Shown: piece by piece, positions 31,701-42,753 of the stretch
Position numbering within the stretch: the stretch's first letter is position 1
Layout of the letters: every line of letters starts with the position of its first letter
Source: Mesostigma viride
Lineage: Eukaryota; Streptophyta; Mesostigmatophyceae; Mesostigmatales; Mesostigmataceae
DNA: 56,331 bases
Assembly (NCBI GenBank): GCA_009746045.1
Contig: RPFO01001676.1
Coordinates: 1-56,331, forward strand
Direction: 5' to 3'
Translations under genes and position numbers: made by a program
The notes under the pieces: generated by a model
What the model saw: only the letters and a program-made list of their open reading frames with translations
Told to the model about the DNA's origin: nothing
The model's database searches: none

Positions 31701-34554
31701 GGGTGGCCAAGCATGATGGCCAAACGAGGTGGGATGGAGGGATAATTAAGGGACAAACCTGAGTGGGTGGCCAGCCATGCTAGAGGAAAACAACACAGCT
31801 AAAGGCACTTGAGGAATGACACCACATAAATGTCGGCGTTAAAACTAAATGCAGGCGGGAAACTAGAGGGAAACGACAGAGATAAAGGCAATCAAGGAAA
31901 AAATGTACCCGACTGAATAAGCTTTTGGCACCAAAACAAATGCAGGTCGGAAGTTGTAGAAGAACGACACTGATAGGGCAGTCAAGGAACGATACCACAC
32001 AGATGTCGGCGTTAAAACTAACCGCATGCCGGAAAGAGGAGCACGGGCCTTAAATGGACAACAAGAGCACAATGCCGATAATTATCTTAAGGCCGGACTA
32101 ACCAAGGAAGCAAGGGACAAATGGAATGCAGCAAGCAACCACGCGAGGCAGCAAGGACGAATCAACAAATTAGTTGTCTCACTTAACAGGGGTCTATTTC
32201 AATTCATGAAGTTCTCTAGCATGCAGGGAAGCAATGGCCTATAACCAAGTAGGCAAGGTCGTATCAAAGGAAGCAAGGGACTAATTATATTCAGCAACTG
32301 CAAGCGTGCAAGGAAGAGTGGCTTACAAAGGAAGCATGGGAATAACCAAGTAAGCTAGGGACTAATTAATAAAATTCAGCAAGCAAGCGTACATGCGTGC
32401 AAGGAAGAGAGTGGCTAACAAAGGAATCAAGGTCCTAACAAAGGTCAAGCAAGGGCCTAACAAAGGAAGCAAGGGACTAATTAAATTCAGCAAGGGTACA
32501 TGCACGCAAGGAAGTGAGTGGCCAACAAAGGAAGCAAGGGCCTAACAAAGGAAGCAAGGGACCAATTAGATTCAGCAAGCAAGCGTACATGCGCGCAAGG
32601 AAGACAGTGGCTAACAAAGGAAGCAAGTGCCTTTAACAAAGGAAGCAAGGGCCTAACAAAGGAAGCAAGGGACTGAATTAAATTCAGCAAGCAAGTAATT
32701 GCAAGCATTCAAGGAAGAGAGTGGCTAACAAAGGAAGCAAGGGACTAATAAAATTCAGCAAGCAAGCAATTGCAAGCATTGAAGGAAGAGTGGGTAACAA
32801 AGGAAGCAAGGGACTGACAAAGATTAAGCAAGGGTCTAACAAAGGAAGCAAGGCACTAATTAAATTCAGAAGCAAGCAATTGCAAGCATTGAAGGAAGAG
32901 TGGCTAACAAAGAAAGCAAGGGACTAACAAAGGTCAAGCAAGGGTCTAACAAAGGAAGCAAGGCACTAATTAAATTCAGCAAGCAAGCAATTGCAAGCAT
33001 TGAAGGAAGAGTGGCTAGCAAAGAAAGCAAGGGACGAACAAAGGTCAAGCAAGGGTCTAACAAAGGAAGCAAGGGACTGAATTAAATTCAGCAAGCAAGT
33101 AATTGCAAGCATTCAAGGAAGAGAGTGGCTAACAAAGGAAGCAAGGGACTAATTAAATTCAGCAAGCAAGCGATTGCAAGCATTGAAGGAAGAGTGGGTA
33201 ACAAAGGAAGCAAGGGACTGACAAAGGTCAAGCAAGGGCCTAACAAAGGAAGCAAGGGACTGAATTAAATTCAGCAAGCAAGTAATTGCAAGCATTCAAG
33301 GAAGAGAGTGGCTAACAAAGGAAGCAAGGGACTAATAAAATTCAGCAAGCAAGCAATTGCAAGCATTGAAGGAAGAGTGGGTAACAAAGGAAGCAAGGGA
33401 CTGACAAAGATTAAGCAAGGGTCTAACAAAGGAAGCAAGGGACTGAATTAAATTCAGCAAGCAAGCAATTGCAAGCATTCAAGGAAGAGTGGCTAACAAA
33501 GAAAGCAAGGGACTAACAAAGGTCAAGCAAGGGTCTAACAAAGGAAGCAAGGCACTAATTAAATTCAGCAAGCAAGCAATTGCAAGCATGCAAGGAAGAG
33601 TGGCCAACAAAGAAAGCAAGGGACTAACAAAGGTCAAGCAAGGGTCTAACAAAGGAAGCAAGGCACTAGCTAATTAAATTCAGCAAGCAAGCAATTGCAA
33701 GCATGCAAGGAGGAGTGGCTAACTAAGGAAGCAAGGGACTAACAAAGGTCAAGCAAGGGTCTAACAAAGGAAGCAAGGCACTAATTAAATTCAGCAAGCA
33801 AGCAATTGACCTTCGGGTTCTTCACGTTGGTAATGCAGCTGAGGGGCGCCCGGCCGCTCTTTGTGGAAGCGGAAGGCTTCAGGTCTTCATCAATGTCCCC
33901 ATCGGACTCCTCATTTGAGTCCTCATCTGAGTCCTCTTGAGGCTCGTCACTACCTGAGTCCTCTTTGTCCTGTGCTGCAACACGGGCCTCAAGCCTTTGC
34001 CTGTAGTTGTAAGAGGTCACCGTGAGATGCCTCGCCAGTGCTTTCTTAATGACATCTTGTGGCTCCTCGGGTTTCCCACTATTCTTTGTCAACACCAGAT
34101 GTTTTGCAAACGGGCAGATAGTGAAGGCTCGATCTACAACTTCATTGAACAGCTTTCTGTCCTGCTCTTTTGCTGGGTGGTTCTCGTCCAGCCAATTTTT
34201 AGACAGATCGTGTACGGTTTTATTAATGAACTTTCTATATTCGTCTTCGGTCACCCCACGTAGGGGGACCGCCTCGTCACGCTCAGCCGCTTTGAACCTC
34301 GCCCAGAGGTCCGCAGAAGCCACGACGCGGCCAGATGAAGCCCCTCGAACCATCCGATTTCCGAGCGGCAGCTTCTTACGTTCATGGTGTGTTCGGGGAA
34401 ACTTTGCGTAAGTGTCCCACACATGTAGTGGGCACGCAACGCCGTTGCTGCGCAACGCCCCGCGGCATTTGGCGCAAATTTTAAATTTCGAGGGCACACT
34501 GACGTCAAAGTCATGTCCTTGATTCCTTGTGCGGACTTCCGCGCCGCGCCGCAT
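28708..34554 (-). CDS. CACTA companion protein gene (copy B), open
   Basis: Three exons, 34554-33811, 31329-29968 and 28746-28708, keep phase 0 and give about 714 residues. Exon 1 has a Cys/His cluster (ICAKCRG...CPLHVW), then LWARFKAAERDEAVPL, which aligns with KWAKFRAAK of copies A/C, an acidic stretch, and APLSCITN, which aligns with APLACVTN. Exon 2 starts with a coiled coil (IEELEAQLAELKG), then the unrecognised domain (PVGAVIAQKF, FDFRELHYGEEGS, SWVLVQG), Lys/Ala/Glu repeats and a second helical segment. The last exon is short and of moderate confidence. The first intron (2.5 kb) and second intron (1.2 kb) are filled with minisatellites. It is divergent from the transposase, with 846 bp between starts. 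Function is unknown; a DNA-binding partner is inferred. Confidence 0.75.
28900..29940. repeat. Degenerate minisatellite in companion intron 2 (CACTA-B)
   Basis: Imperfect units of roughly 35-45 bp built from cccactcataaataa and cccagtttc...acagccccc. It is C-rich on the plus strand, with little guanine. No ORF. Confidence 0.8.
31385..31790. repeat. Two tandem repeats in companion intron 1 (CACTA-B)
   Basis: First, about three units of roughly 70 bp with gcctgaatcctcaacattta and aggccagcc. Second, two units of roughly 67 bp with gaggtgggatggagggataa. The sequence from 31790 to 32050 repeats a further degenerate unit (tgtcggcgttaaaacta). Confidence 0.8.
32390..33805. repeat. About 110-bp minisatellite in companion intron 1 (CACTA-B)
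   Basis: Higher-order units of about 110 bp, such as those at 32781, 32891 and 33002, contain gaaggaagagtggctaac, aagcaagggactaacaaagg and aattaaattcagcaagcaag. The array runs right up to the 5-prime splice site at 33809-33810, and the donor itself lies in repeat-like sequence (gtcaattgcttgcttgc). Open frames in the array are side effects of the period. Confidence 0.88.
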
Positions 34555-35400
34555 ACCGTGGTTTACGTCATTGCGTGGCAGGAATCTTGTTACGAGGAAG
34601 CCAAGCGTTTGTCAGACGTCACATCTTGCCACGTGGCCTGTCGACCACCAAGTTTAGGTGTACTCAACCGGCAAATTCAATCCGTCAGAAAATTTAATCT
34701 AGGATTAAATACTTGTCATATTGGAACCCTGGTTAGCAATAAAGCTGAGCCAAGTTAACCAGTTGAACCCTGGATTCCACTTTCTGCAGAAAATCGGATC
34801 TGGAAGAGACGGCAATAGCAGAGTGCGTGGCTCCTGTCAAGTGATTTGTGCACCAGATGCCACCCTGGATTCTTTTGTTTGTACGTTAAAATCGGATGGC
34901 GCGATTAACCTAACGATATACCTCTTTAAAAAAAAAACATTTACCCGGAAAAATCGGATGGCGCGATAGTTTTGGCTGGGCGCGTGTATCCTGACATGTG
35001 ATTTGTTTCGTCAGCAAGGCACATTTTCCGGCAGGCCCGCAAATTTCCAAGTGTTCGCTTGAAACTCGTTTTGCGACTGATTTATTTCCTTAGTGCTCGA
35101 GCAAAGTGAGCACAGCCGCCATCTATGGTGGAGCATGGGGACCCGCCGCATACCAGCATTGCTGTGCGGGCCCTGAAGTGGGCAGTCTAAAGTGGGCAGT
35201 GAGCACAACTGCCGGGTATTCGTGCCTTGAAAGGGGGTTGACCAGCGTTGATATGCAGGCCGTGAAGTAGTAGGCAGAAAGAAATGGGCGGTGACCACCG
35301 ACATCTTCCGGCTATGGCGTAAACAGGGGTGGCCCGCATACCAGCGTTGGTATGCGGGTACCCCGTCGGATGAGGCCCCACGTTGGGGTGGAACTTGAAA
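34555..35400. promoter_or_regulatory. Divergent promoter region of CACTA-B
   Basis: Gap between the two divergent starts. It contains aaaatcggatggcgcgat twice (about 34889 and 34950) and several copies of a ccgcataccagc(g/a)ttg word (35139-35350) interleaved with gtgggcag. There is no sequence similarity to the matching region of A/C, but the general make-up (repeated sites, GC-rich block near the transposase start) is the same. Confidence 0.5.
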
Positions 35401-38400
35401 ATGGCTGATCTGTCGTTAGATGACTTCATGTGCGAGGAATCCTCAGAGGATGTACACAGGAATGGTGACGATAAAGCAAAAAAGGCCGAAGCAGTACAGT
35501 TTGCGAGAAGATTTGATCAGGCGGTGAGAGATTTAGGGATTGAAACCCCGTTGTGTGAGGGAAGTGAGGAGAGCGCAGTATTATTTACCATTAAATTGCT
35601 GTCAACACTAGGCTTCAACGGCTGCTCTAAGGCCGCTGCAAATGAGGTATTCAAGATTATTGGGGATGGTCTCCCGAAGGGCCACAAGCTTCCTGGGTCA
35701 GTGGATAAAGCAAAGGAGATTCTTAAGGCGCTGGGCCTAACGTACAAAGTATTTGACGTGTGCAAATGCGAGAGTTATATATACAAAGACAAGACCACCT
35801 TATGGTGCCCAAAATGTAACGAATACAGATATGAAACTTATCCAGACGAAAATGGGGAAACTGTCAAGACTTCAAAGCCCCATCGTCAAGTCCGTTTTTT
35901 TCCTTTGCGAGACCGGATCCGGGGCTGGCTGCGGATCCGCGCAATGTCCGAGGCACTTCGTTATGCGAACAATACCGAAAATAAACAGCCGGATGGACCG
36001 GATCGGGTGGTCCACGGCATCAAGGGTGAGTAACTGATTTGCCATGTACATGCCTTTCCCTTTTCGAATTCTAGTTTTTGTTCGATATATAGGTATGCAT
36101 GAAGGCTATTTCCCTGAAAATCTGCACGGAGTTCTTTCTCCGGCCTCCCTGTTCGCCTCTCGCTTTTCCCCTCTCCTCTCACTGGAATGCCGCTGTTGGT
36201 GAGAAAATTATGCTTGTGCTCGACCTGATTGTGGATGCCATGTCTTGCCTTGCGTTCCGTTTATGTTTGCATGTGTGCAGACTGCAAGGCAGTACAGTAC
36301 ATCAAGGAGAAATATCCCCATTTCAGAGAGAACCCCCGCAATACAATCTGGGCACTGTGTTTTGACGGCGTATGTCCACGCTCTTTCATGGACACGCACA
36401 GTTCTTGGCCGGCTTTTTTGTGTTGTTACAATCTGCCTGAGTGGGCGTTCATCAGCCAGTATTTTTCGCCGATGATCCTACTTGTTGGAGCCTCCCATCG
36501 GCAGGCGCCAAAGAATATGCATGCGTTTCTTGATCTGATAGTGGAGGAGTTTCTTGCGCTATGGGATGGTATCTATGCTTGTGATATCCTGGATGAGGAT
36601 GATGGTGTGTATAAGCCTGTCAAGGTGCACGCCATTCTATCTCTTATCATCCATGACTATCCGGCGTATGCAAAGTGTTTAAACATACCCGACACAGGAA
36701 AGGTTGGGTGTATGGTGTGCGGCCCAAACTGGGAGGGGGAGGTTATTTCATCAGGCAAAATTGCCTTTTTGGGCAGTGAGCGCATGCTGGATGCAACGGA
36801 CCCTTGCCGTCCAGCCAGTGCGGGGCCGCCACCTGCCCCCATGAGTTTTAAAGAATATTTTGATTACTGCGGAACATTGAAACGTGAACCGGAGCCCTTT
36901 TTCCGCCTGCCATACTGGGCGGAGCTGCTGATACGGCACGCCATTGATGAGTTTCATCTGTGCTCGAATATGCTGCTGCGGATTGAGACCTCAACCTCTG
37001 GTAAGCATGGGGCCATGATATTTGTTAGCGTCGTTTCTTTTTTTAGTTGCGTACTTCATAGTTACAGTATACCATGCATACCATGCATTTTCTGCAATGA
37101 CATGCATACAATGTGTGTTAGTAACCAGAAGTTTTCGTGTACTTGCGGATCGCCGCATTATGTATATGCAGGGAAGGCTTACACCCGTGCCGTGCGGGCA
37201 AGATTGGAGGAGAAGGGCCTTAACCCGGAGTTGTGGGTTGAAGAGGCCGCTAAAGCAACCACCAAGGCAAAGGGGAAAGGGAAGACTACAAGAAAACGAG
37301 GACGGCACCCAATGGGACAATTCACGACGGCTGAGAAGGCAGCGTGCCTTGGTAAGTGCATCTGCCTATGTATCCATTCGCAATATGCCTTACATGGTAG
37401 ACTCACTGTTATGCGTTACTACTGTCTGCAAGCGATGCTACTTCCTAGCCATTTTATATTGTGTTTTGTTGGGCTCAGGTTTTCACTCCTCTAACAAGTT
37501 TTTTCGTGTTGTTAACACTTGGTGTGGACGTCGTCTCCTCTTGGCAACATGCTTGAAAAAAGCAGAAGCTGACAAGGCAATGTCGGAAGGAAGCCTGCCG
37601 GAGTACTTTAGTGGGCTTCCTGTAGGCCTGCTTTGCACGGCGAAGGGTGCTGGGTTGAAGACACGCGACAAGAACCTCTATTTGTGCAAGTGTTTGCCTG
37701 TAGCTCTTCGAGGCAGGCTTCACCCTCACGCGCGCGCGGCGTTCTTGATGCTGTCCGCGGCGTGGGATTGCATTTTATCAAGTAGAGCTTTGAAACAGTC
37801 AGAGCTGGAGCAGGTTGGCAAGCTTATGACCAAGGCTGTGGTCGCCATGGAGAGGGTCATACCAGCAACTGAGATGCCTCGGTCTATGCATGCAGCCCTT
37901 CACTTGGCTAAGCAGATAGAGTTGCTTGGCCTGCCTGAGACGCGAACAATGGCATGGGGTGAGAGGACCATGCGTGAAGTCACAAATGCCCGGCTCTCGA
38001 ACGTCAATGTCGAGCACTCGATGGCGGAGTCATTCCTCGACAAGGAGTTGCTCCGCATCGCCAGCTATTTTGTACACGAAAAAACGCAGGTAAGTGCATT
38101 ATTATTGGATCTTTTTTTTCGTCTCAAACACTTTACCAGCGATCATTTCCATCAGTCCATTCGTTATCATCATCCCTGAAAGTTAAGTACACCACCATTT
38201 GTTTTCTAGTCCTGTATGGCAACTGAAATGCGTGTAGTTTCTCACACATTGTCCGAAGTGATTATGTACATGACATATGCATGCCTGTTCACACCCTGCA
38301 ATCGTTTATTGCATGTATGCAAACTATTTTTTGAAGAGCGAATCATAGCCTTGCACAGATGAGTTGTATATATGGTTTTATGTTAAGGTGCCACTAACAT

Positions 38401-39857
38401 TGTGCCTTAAAATGTTAATGGTGCCTGAATGTGTACTTAATATTCCGGCATGCATGCAGGTGAAAGACAAGTATTTTGTCTGGGATTTGCTGAGCAGAGA
38501 CCCTTCAAAGGAAGTCCAGCTGGGCAAGATTGTCCGGGAACGCAATTACAAACTTTCTGGAGAGGAGCGAGCTCAAGTGCGTGCGTTGCTCATGGAGTAC
38601 GCGCTAAAGCATGCCACCTATCCTGAAAAGAACGAGGGCTATGATGAGGCTTTCTGGTGAGCTTCTTTTCTTGACATGGAGTCCCTCTTTATAAATGTGT
38701 GTCTTGTCTGAATTGGCAATGTGTGTCTTTTACCTTGAAGTATATGCAACACTTTGTTTGCTCCAATGTTGTTTCAGTCTAAACCTTCCTCGCTTTCGGC
38801 CTTTTTTTTTTTGGCTTCCGGGTATGAGTAACTATTTTGCTGGTGGTGCATATATATGTATAAATATTTTGTCTAACCTTGGCACAAAATGTGCATGAAT
38901 GTTGGTCGATCGGTGCTTGGGATGATGCTTGTGTGCAGGAGGCAGTACTGCATTCTGGATCAAGCCGATTGGCTGAAGAGGTGGATCGCCCAAAACCAAC
39001 GGCCCTTTGTACCAGATCTGATCAAAGTTGCTGAAGCTGGAATTGAGCACCGTGCAGATGAACACGACATGGTGCAGCTGTATGGAATGAAGTTCCGAAC
39101 GGAGGACATGGACAAGAGGTGCAGAAAGACCCGCAATGCAGGTGTGGCCTACCATGGGCAGGGAGGCATTGTCCGGTATGGCATTGTGACACATATACTG
39201 AATTGCAAACTTCGGAGGCCACTAGCTCACTGGGACAGGCAGCTTTTGTTTAGAGTGGAGTTTTTCCAGAATGTTCGACACTTTCCTGCTGAGAGGCTCA
39301 CTTTAGTCAAGAGCTGGGATGAACCCCGTTCCGCTAGTATTGTTTTTCCCACGGCTATCAGCTCTGTTGGGTATGTGGTTGATCCTGCGTATCCTTCAGA
39401 GATGGCTGTGTTGCATGTCAAGTTACCTCGCCACCTGTCACAATCTGCAGATGGCCCTGTCAGCAATGAGCTTTTTCGCAGCCTTGGCACGAATTGGAAA
39501 GACATACCGTTGTATGATCTGCCAGATCCACCAGCAAAGGGCAAGGGGAAGGGCAAGAAACCTGCGGAAGCAGCAAGTTTGAGGCCGGCTACAACATCCC
39601 GCCCCAAAGGCAAGTGTCCTGGCAAGGCACCTGAGGCAACAGGTGTGCCGGTGACAACTCGAACGAGTGGCAGGAGGCGCAAGGCTGTCAACTATGCAGA
39701 AAACCATGATTCCGGCAGCGGTGAAGCTGGTAGCCATTTTTATTCCAGTTTTGATGAGGCCTGTGGTGACGACAATGACTACGGCAGTGGTGAAGCTGGT
39801 AGCCATGTTGCTTCCGATTTTGATGAGGCCTGTGGTGACGATGAGGACTACGTTTGA
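35401..39857 (+). CDS. Tnp2-type CACTA transposase (copy B), open
   Basis: Six exons, 35401-36025, 36281-37000, 37172-37351, 37566-38089, 38460-38656 and 38939-39857, total 3,165 nt (1,054 residues) with no stop or phase conflict. Exon boundaries match those of copy A one for one. Exon 1 has CKCESYIYKDK then CPKC, like the zinc segment of plant Tnp2 proteins. Exon 2 is the Tnp2 core with CFDGVCPRSFMD and IHDYPAYAK. Exon 4 resembles DUF4218 (CLPVALRGRLHPHAR, HAALHLAKQIELLG). Exon 6 resembles DUF4216 (NAGVAYHGQGGIVRYG), then a basic Lys/Gly-rich linker and a duplicated acidic tail (FDEACGDD). The protein would cut and join element ends. ATG 35401 is chosen over earlier non-ATG starts by alignment with copy A. 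Confidence 0.88.
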
Positions 39858-39939
39858 ATGATGTATATATTGTACATAACTCTATTTATTGAAAACTATT
39901 TATTTCATTTAATAAAAAGGTGCATTTTGGGTGCATGTT

Positions 39940-40328
39940 TGAGTGTTTTTGTGATATATCACTTCCCCTGAGTGGTTGTGATTTATCACTTTGTCACGTT
40001 TTGGGTGCATGTTTGCGTGTTTTTGTGATATATCACTTCCCCTGAGTGGTTGTGATTTATCACCTTGTCACATTTTGTTTTTTTGTGCGTTTGTGACATT
40101 TTGTGACATTTTGTGACACTTTGACATTTTGTGATAATGCCTTTATCACAAAATATGCTGGTTTTATCACGTTTGTCACGTTTTGTCACAATCATGACAT
40201 GTCTCGATCACAATTTGTCACAGTTTTATCACATTTTGTCACATTTTGTCACGTTTTATCATTTTTTTATCACAAAATGTCACAAAAGTGACATTTTGTG
40301 ATAAAAAAATATCACAAAATGTCACAGA
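39940..40328. repeat. CACTA-B right subterminal repeats
   Basis: Two copies of a roughly 66-bp unit (gtgatatatcacttcccctg ... ttgtgatttatcac) are followed by many tttgtgacattttgtgacat words and their complements down to the terminal repeat. The same words occur at the left end. Confidence 0.8.
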
Positions 40329-40341
40329 CCCCTTCCTAGTG
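40329..40341 (+). repeat. CACTA-B right terminal inverted repeat
   Basis: CCCCTTCCTAGTG, reverse complement of 27506-27518, followed by the TT duplication. Confidence 0.92.
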
Positions 40342-40343
40342 TT

Positions 40344-40566
40344 GCTAACCCCTATCTACGCTTTGCACACTGATCTTGACTGCCGGGTGGTCCTCAAACA
40401 GGAATCCACCTACTGGGAGTCCACACGTCACGTGGAGGACAAGCACAACGCTGCTGACGCGCTTACCAAAGTGCCTCAGCAGGCAGCTGATCAGTATCAG
40501 CTGCTCTACCACCTGATGAACCCGTTTGGCAAGCAGGCAACCCTGCCCCATCGGGGGGACACCTAG
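40344..40566 (+). pseudogene. Copia-like RNase H, C-terminal part
   Basis: This continues the RNase H cut at 27505: ALHTDLDCRVVLKQESTYW and RHVEDKHNAADALTKVP are the end of a copia RNase H, where a K-NPADALTK-like motif is typical. Joined at the TT duplication, the two parts are one base out of frame, so the gene was already decayed or has changed since. Confidence 0.75.
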
Positions 40567-40997
40567 CAGGTCCCTGTCAACCAGGGGCACCTAGGCAACC
40601 CAGCACGGTCCCCTTGGGCAGGTCCAAGGGGCAGGTCGCGCTCCCTGTAAGGGTGGACTGGTGGAGTCTGTATTTTTCTGCATCTGTTTGCCCTTTGCCA
40701 ATAAAATCTCTTTGATTTTTTCAACACCATGGAATTTCGTGCTGCTCAGCTTCATAGGTGCATGGGCAGGGGTTGTATCATTTTGTCCTTGTCCATTAAG
40801 GTTGTGTGCCTTGGTGGATAGGCCCTGAGTTCAGTGGCTCAGGTGCCCCCCATTCAAGTGGAGGGTCAAACCTCCCTTGACAGGTGGTTTCCCAGGACCC
40901 CAGTTCACTGAGGGATCCCTAGGAAACCTGGCCTCACTGTTCAGTGGCAGTAAGGGCATGGATGCTGTCATGTTGTCTAGTAAAAATTATGTGCTCA
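40567..40997 (+). other. 3-prime region of copia-like element
   Basis: No ORF. A purine-rich stretch (gggtggactggtggag, about 40652) could be a polypurine tract, with tgtatttttctgc after it as LTR start. An aataaa signal is at about 40701. ccatggaatttcgtg at about 40730 resembles ccatggcggaattcgtgg at about 15744 in the composite insertion. No paired LTR was found to prove this. Confidence 0.4.
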
Positions 40998-41697
40998 GTT
41001 TTACATCCCGGCGGACTGCATGCCGGGTGTAAAAGATCTACACCTGATTCATAATAGACCATTATGAACAGTGGTCGCTATATTAATCTACGCAATCCAC
41101 ACCATGACTAGTATGGACGATAACTAATCTAACATAATTAACCTGGCGCAGTTGACCCTGGCTGGTTATAGCCAGCGGTGAGACAACCTCTATAGGGAAG
41201 CGTGGCTAATGCCTCCCGAGGTACATGTAGCATTTACGACAGGAATTCAGGACCATGCATTTCCTAAACCCGCGGGCGTGACCCAGCCGGAAAGAGAAAG
41301 AGATTAACTCAATTCATTTCATTCATTCCGGGGGTGACAATGGTGAACGTTCCCACACACTATTAACCTTGGCGGCTCACAGCGTTGCCAAGCAGTGCCA
41401 AGCAGCACTGCTTGGACGCTTGGTCAACCGAGATCTCTAGGGCGCTACGGTTCACACGAATTGACCGTACGACCCAAAACGAATTATACTAGGTCCACGC
41501 ACATTGACATGCTGCGCACCTACAGATAAACCAAAGTACCGAAAGTACTACAAAACCACTGAATAGCAAGTACAACGCCGTATGAACCGGCTGTACAAAT
41601 AGTCCTAAATAGTCGAACACTAAGACTTCGCCTATTTCACATTGTTGCGCCGAACTGTCCACTAAAGGAACCTAATTAAATAGGCTTGGACGCAACA
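40998..41697 (-). repeat. Probable 3-prime LTR of a second LTR element
   Basis: On the minus strand the segment begins TGTTGCGTCC directly after a purine-rich tract (agagagggggaaggag, 41713-41698) and ends near gggatgtaaaa. Its length (about 700 bp), TGTTGC start and TAAAA end resemble the gypsy LTR at 9024 (TGTTGC...GTTAAA). The partner LTR is not in the window, so the boundaries are approximate. Confidence 0.45.
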
Positions 41698-42190
41698 CTC
41701 CTTCCCCCTCTCTGGGGAGAGGTCGGCTACCCCGCTAGCCCAACGACAACCACGCCCAGAACATGCTAGACTCCGTATACGCATGGTGCAACCCATGAGT
41801 GACCTATGGTCCCGATGGGGCAGGGACCAGCTTGCACGACTAAGCTGGTCCATCGGGCAAGCCCAACTCAGATCCCGTCCATTGGCCGCGCGGCACGCAG
41901 AAGAAGGATGCATGCCCAAAGGACAGAAGCGAGGGGCCAAGACACAGGGCAGTGAGCCAAGGTCTCCACGATCACCACAAGTTTAGCCACGGACATACGT
42001 GAATCGTAACACATCCAAAGTGAGGATAGTCAATACTGGCATCGACACGACCACCACTGTAACTGCACGAGGTGATACATCACACGCAGGTGGCTCAACC
42101 TCCAAATTCTCATCACAAGAGCCAATAAAGGCCATGCTACAATAAAGTAGCCAAAAGTCGCCAAAGATCACCGAGTGTCGCCAAATGTCA
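41698..42190 (-). other. Internal region of second LTR element, left of CACTA-C
   Basis: A polypurine tract lies next to the LTR-like segment. A minus-strand ORF of 62 residues (42171-41983) has no recognised domain. Close to CACTA-C the sequence is a degenerate array of gtcgccaaa and tgtcacc words that continues on the other side of the insertion at 52093-52130. Confidence 0.35.
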
Positions 42191-42204
42191 CACTAGGAAG
42201 TCGG
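42191..42204 (-). repeat. CACTA-C terminal inverted repeat, left in window
   Basis: CACTAGGAAGTCGG, matching 52077-52090 in inverted form. Confidence 0.93.
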
Positions 42205-42630
42205 GTTCTGAGAAAAATCTCAGATCCTGAGTTTTTTCTAAGATTTTTCTCAGGATTCCTGAGATTTTCTCAGGATTTCCTGAGATTTCCTGATTTTTTT
42301 CTCAAGAAATCCTGAGAATCCTGAGAAAATTTGAGATTTTTCTCAGGAATCCTGAGATTATATCAGGACTTTCTCCTGAGAATCCTGAGAAGTGCCTGAG
42401 ATGCGTCTCGCCACACACTGAGAAACACTGAGAATCCTGAGAAAATCCTGAGATCCTGAGAAAAATGTCGAAACAACACAAAAAATCTCAAGATCTTGAG
42501 ATTTTCCCGCTGAATCAGAAAAAAATCAGGAAAATCAGGACACTTAGCATGGCACAAAAAATCAGGAAAATCAGGACACTGAGCATGACACTTGAGAACT
42601 CTCAAGTGCATGAAGACAGGACACTTATGC
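42205..42630. repeat. CACTA-C subterminal repeats next to transposase 3-prime end
   Basis: Dense ATCCTGAGAAA and TCTCAGGATT words, plus nearly two copies of the 36-bp unit found in CACTA-A at 22884. Copy number of the 36-bp unit is one lower than in A. Confidence 0.8.
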
Positions 42631-42753
42631 ATTATATGTGGATGCAGAAATAATGCAGTTGACACACATGTTCATTGGAAATAAATAAATATAAGTGTGA
42701 CAAGCACACAACAAGTTACATCAATCCATCATTACATTATATTAGGAATATAA

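Larger units (their letters stand above)
27506..40341 (+). mobile_element. CACTA DNA transposon B, apparently intact
   Basis: The ends are CACTAGGAAGGGG and its reverse complement, flanked by TT (27504-27505 and 40342-40343). It is 12.8 kb. The layout equals that of CACTA-A: a minus-strand companion gene, central gap and plus-strand Tnp2 transposase, with large subterminal arrays. Both genes read without a break through all inferred splice sites, so the element may be autonomous. It shares only the first 10 bp of its ends with CACTA-A/C and has entirely different subterminal words, so it is a separate lineage. Confidence 0.92.
24190..40997 (+). mobile_element. Copia-like retrotransposon, interrupted by CACTA-B
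   Basis: Two pieces, 24190-27505 and 40344-about 40997, flank CACTA-B. Integrase, protease-like, RT and RNase H segments follow in that order on the plus strand. The RNase H reading continues across the insertion with a one-base frame change. The left end and any LTRs are not defined: a poly(A) signal and a possible 3-prime LTR lie after 40566. The coding sequence is decayed. Confidence 0.7.

Noticed and set aside
32487-33677. Leu/Pro-rich minus-strand ORFs and Lys/Ser-rich plus-strand ORFs in the companion intron
   Set aside because: Products of the about 110-bp minisatellite; both strands are open for the same reason and show no motif.
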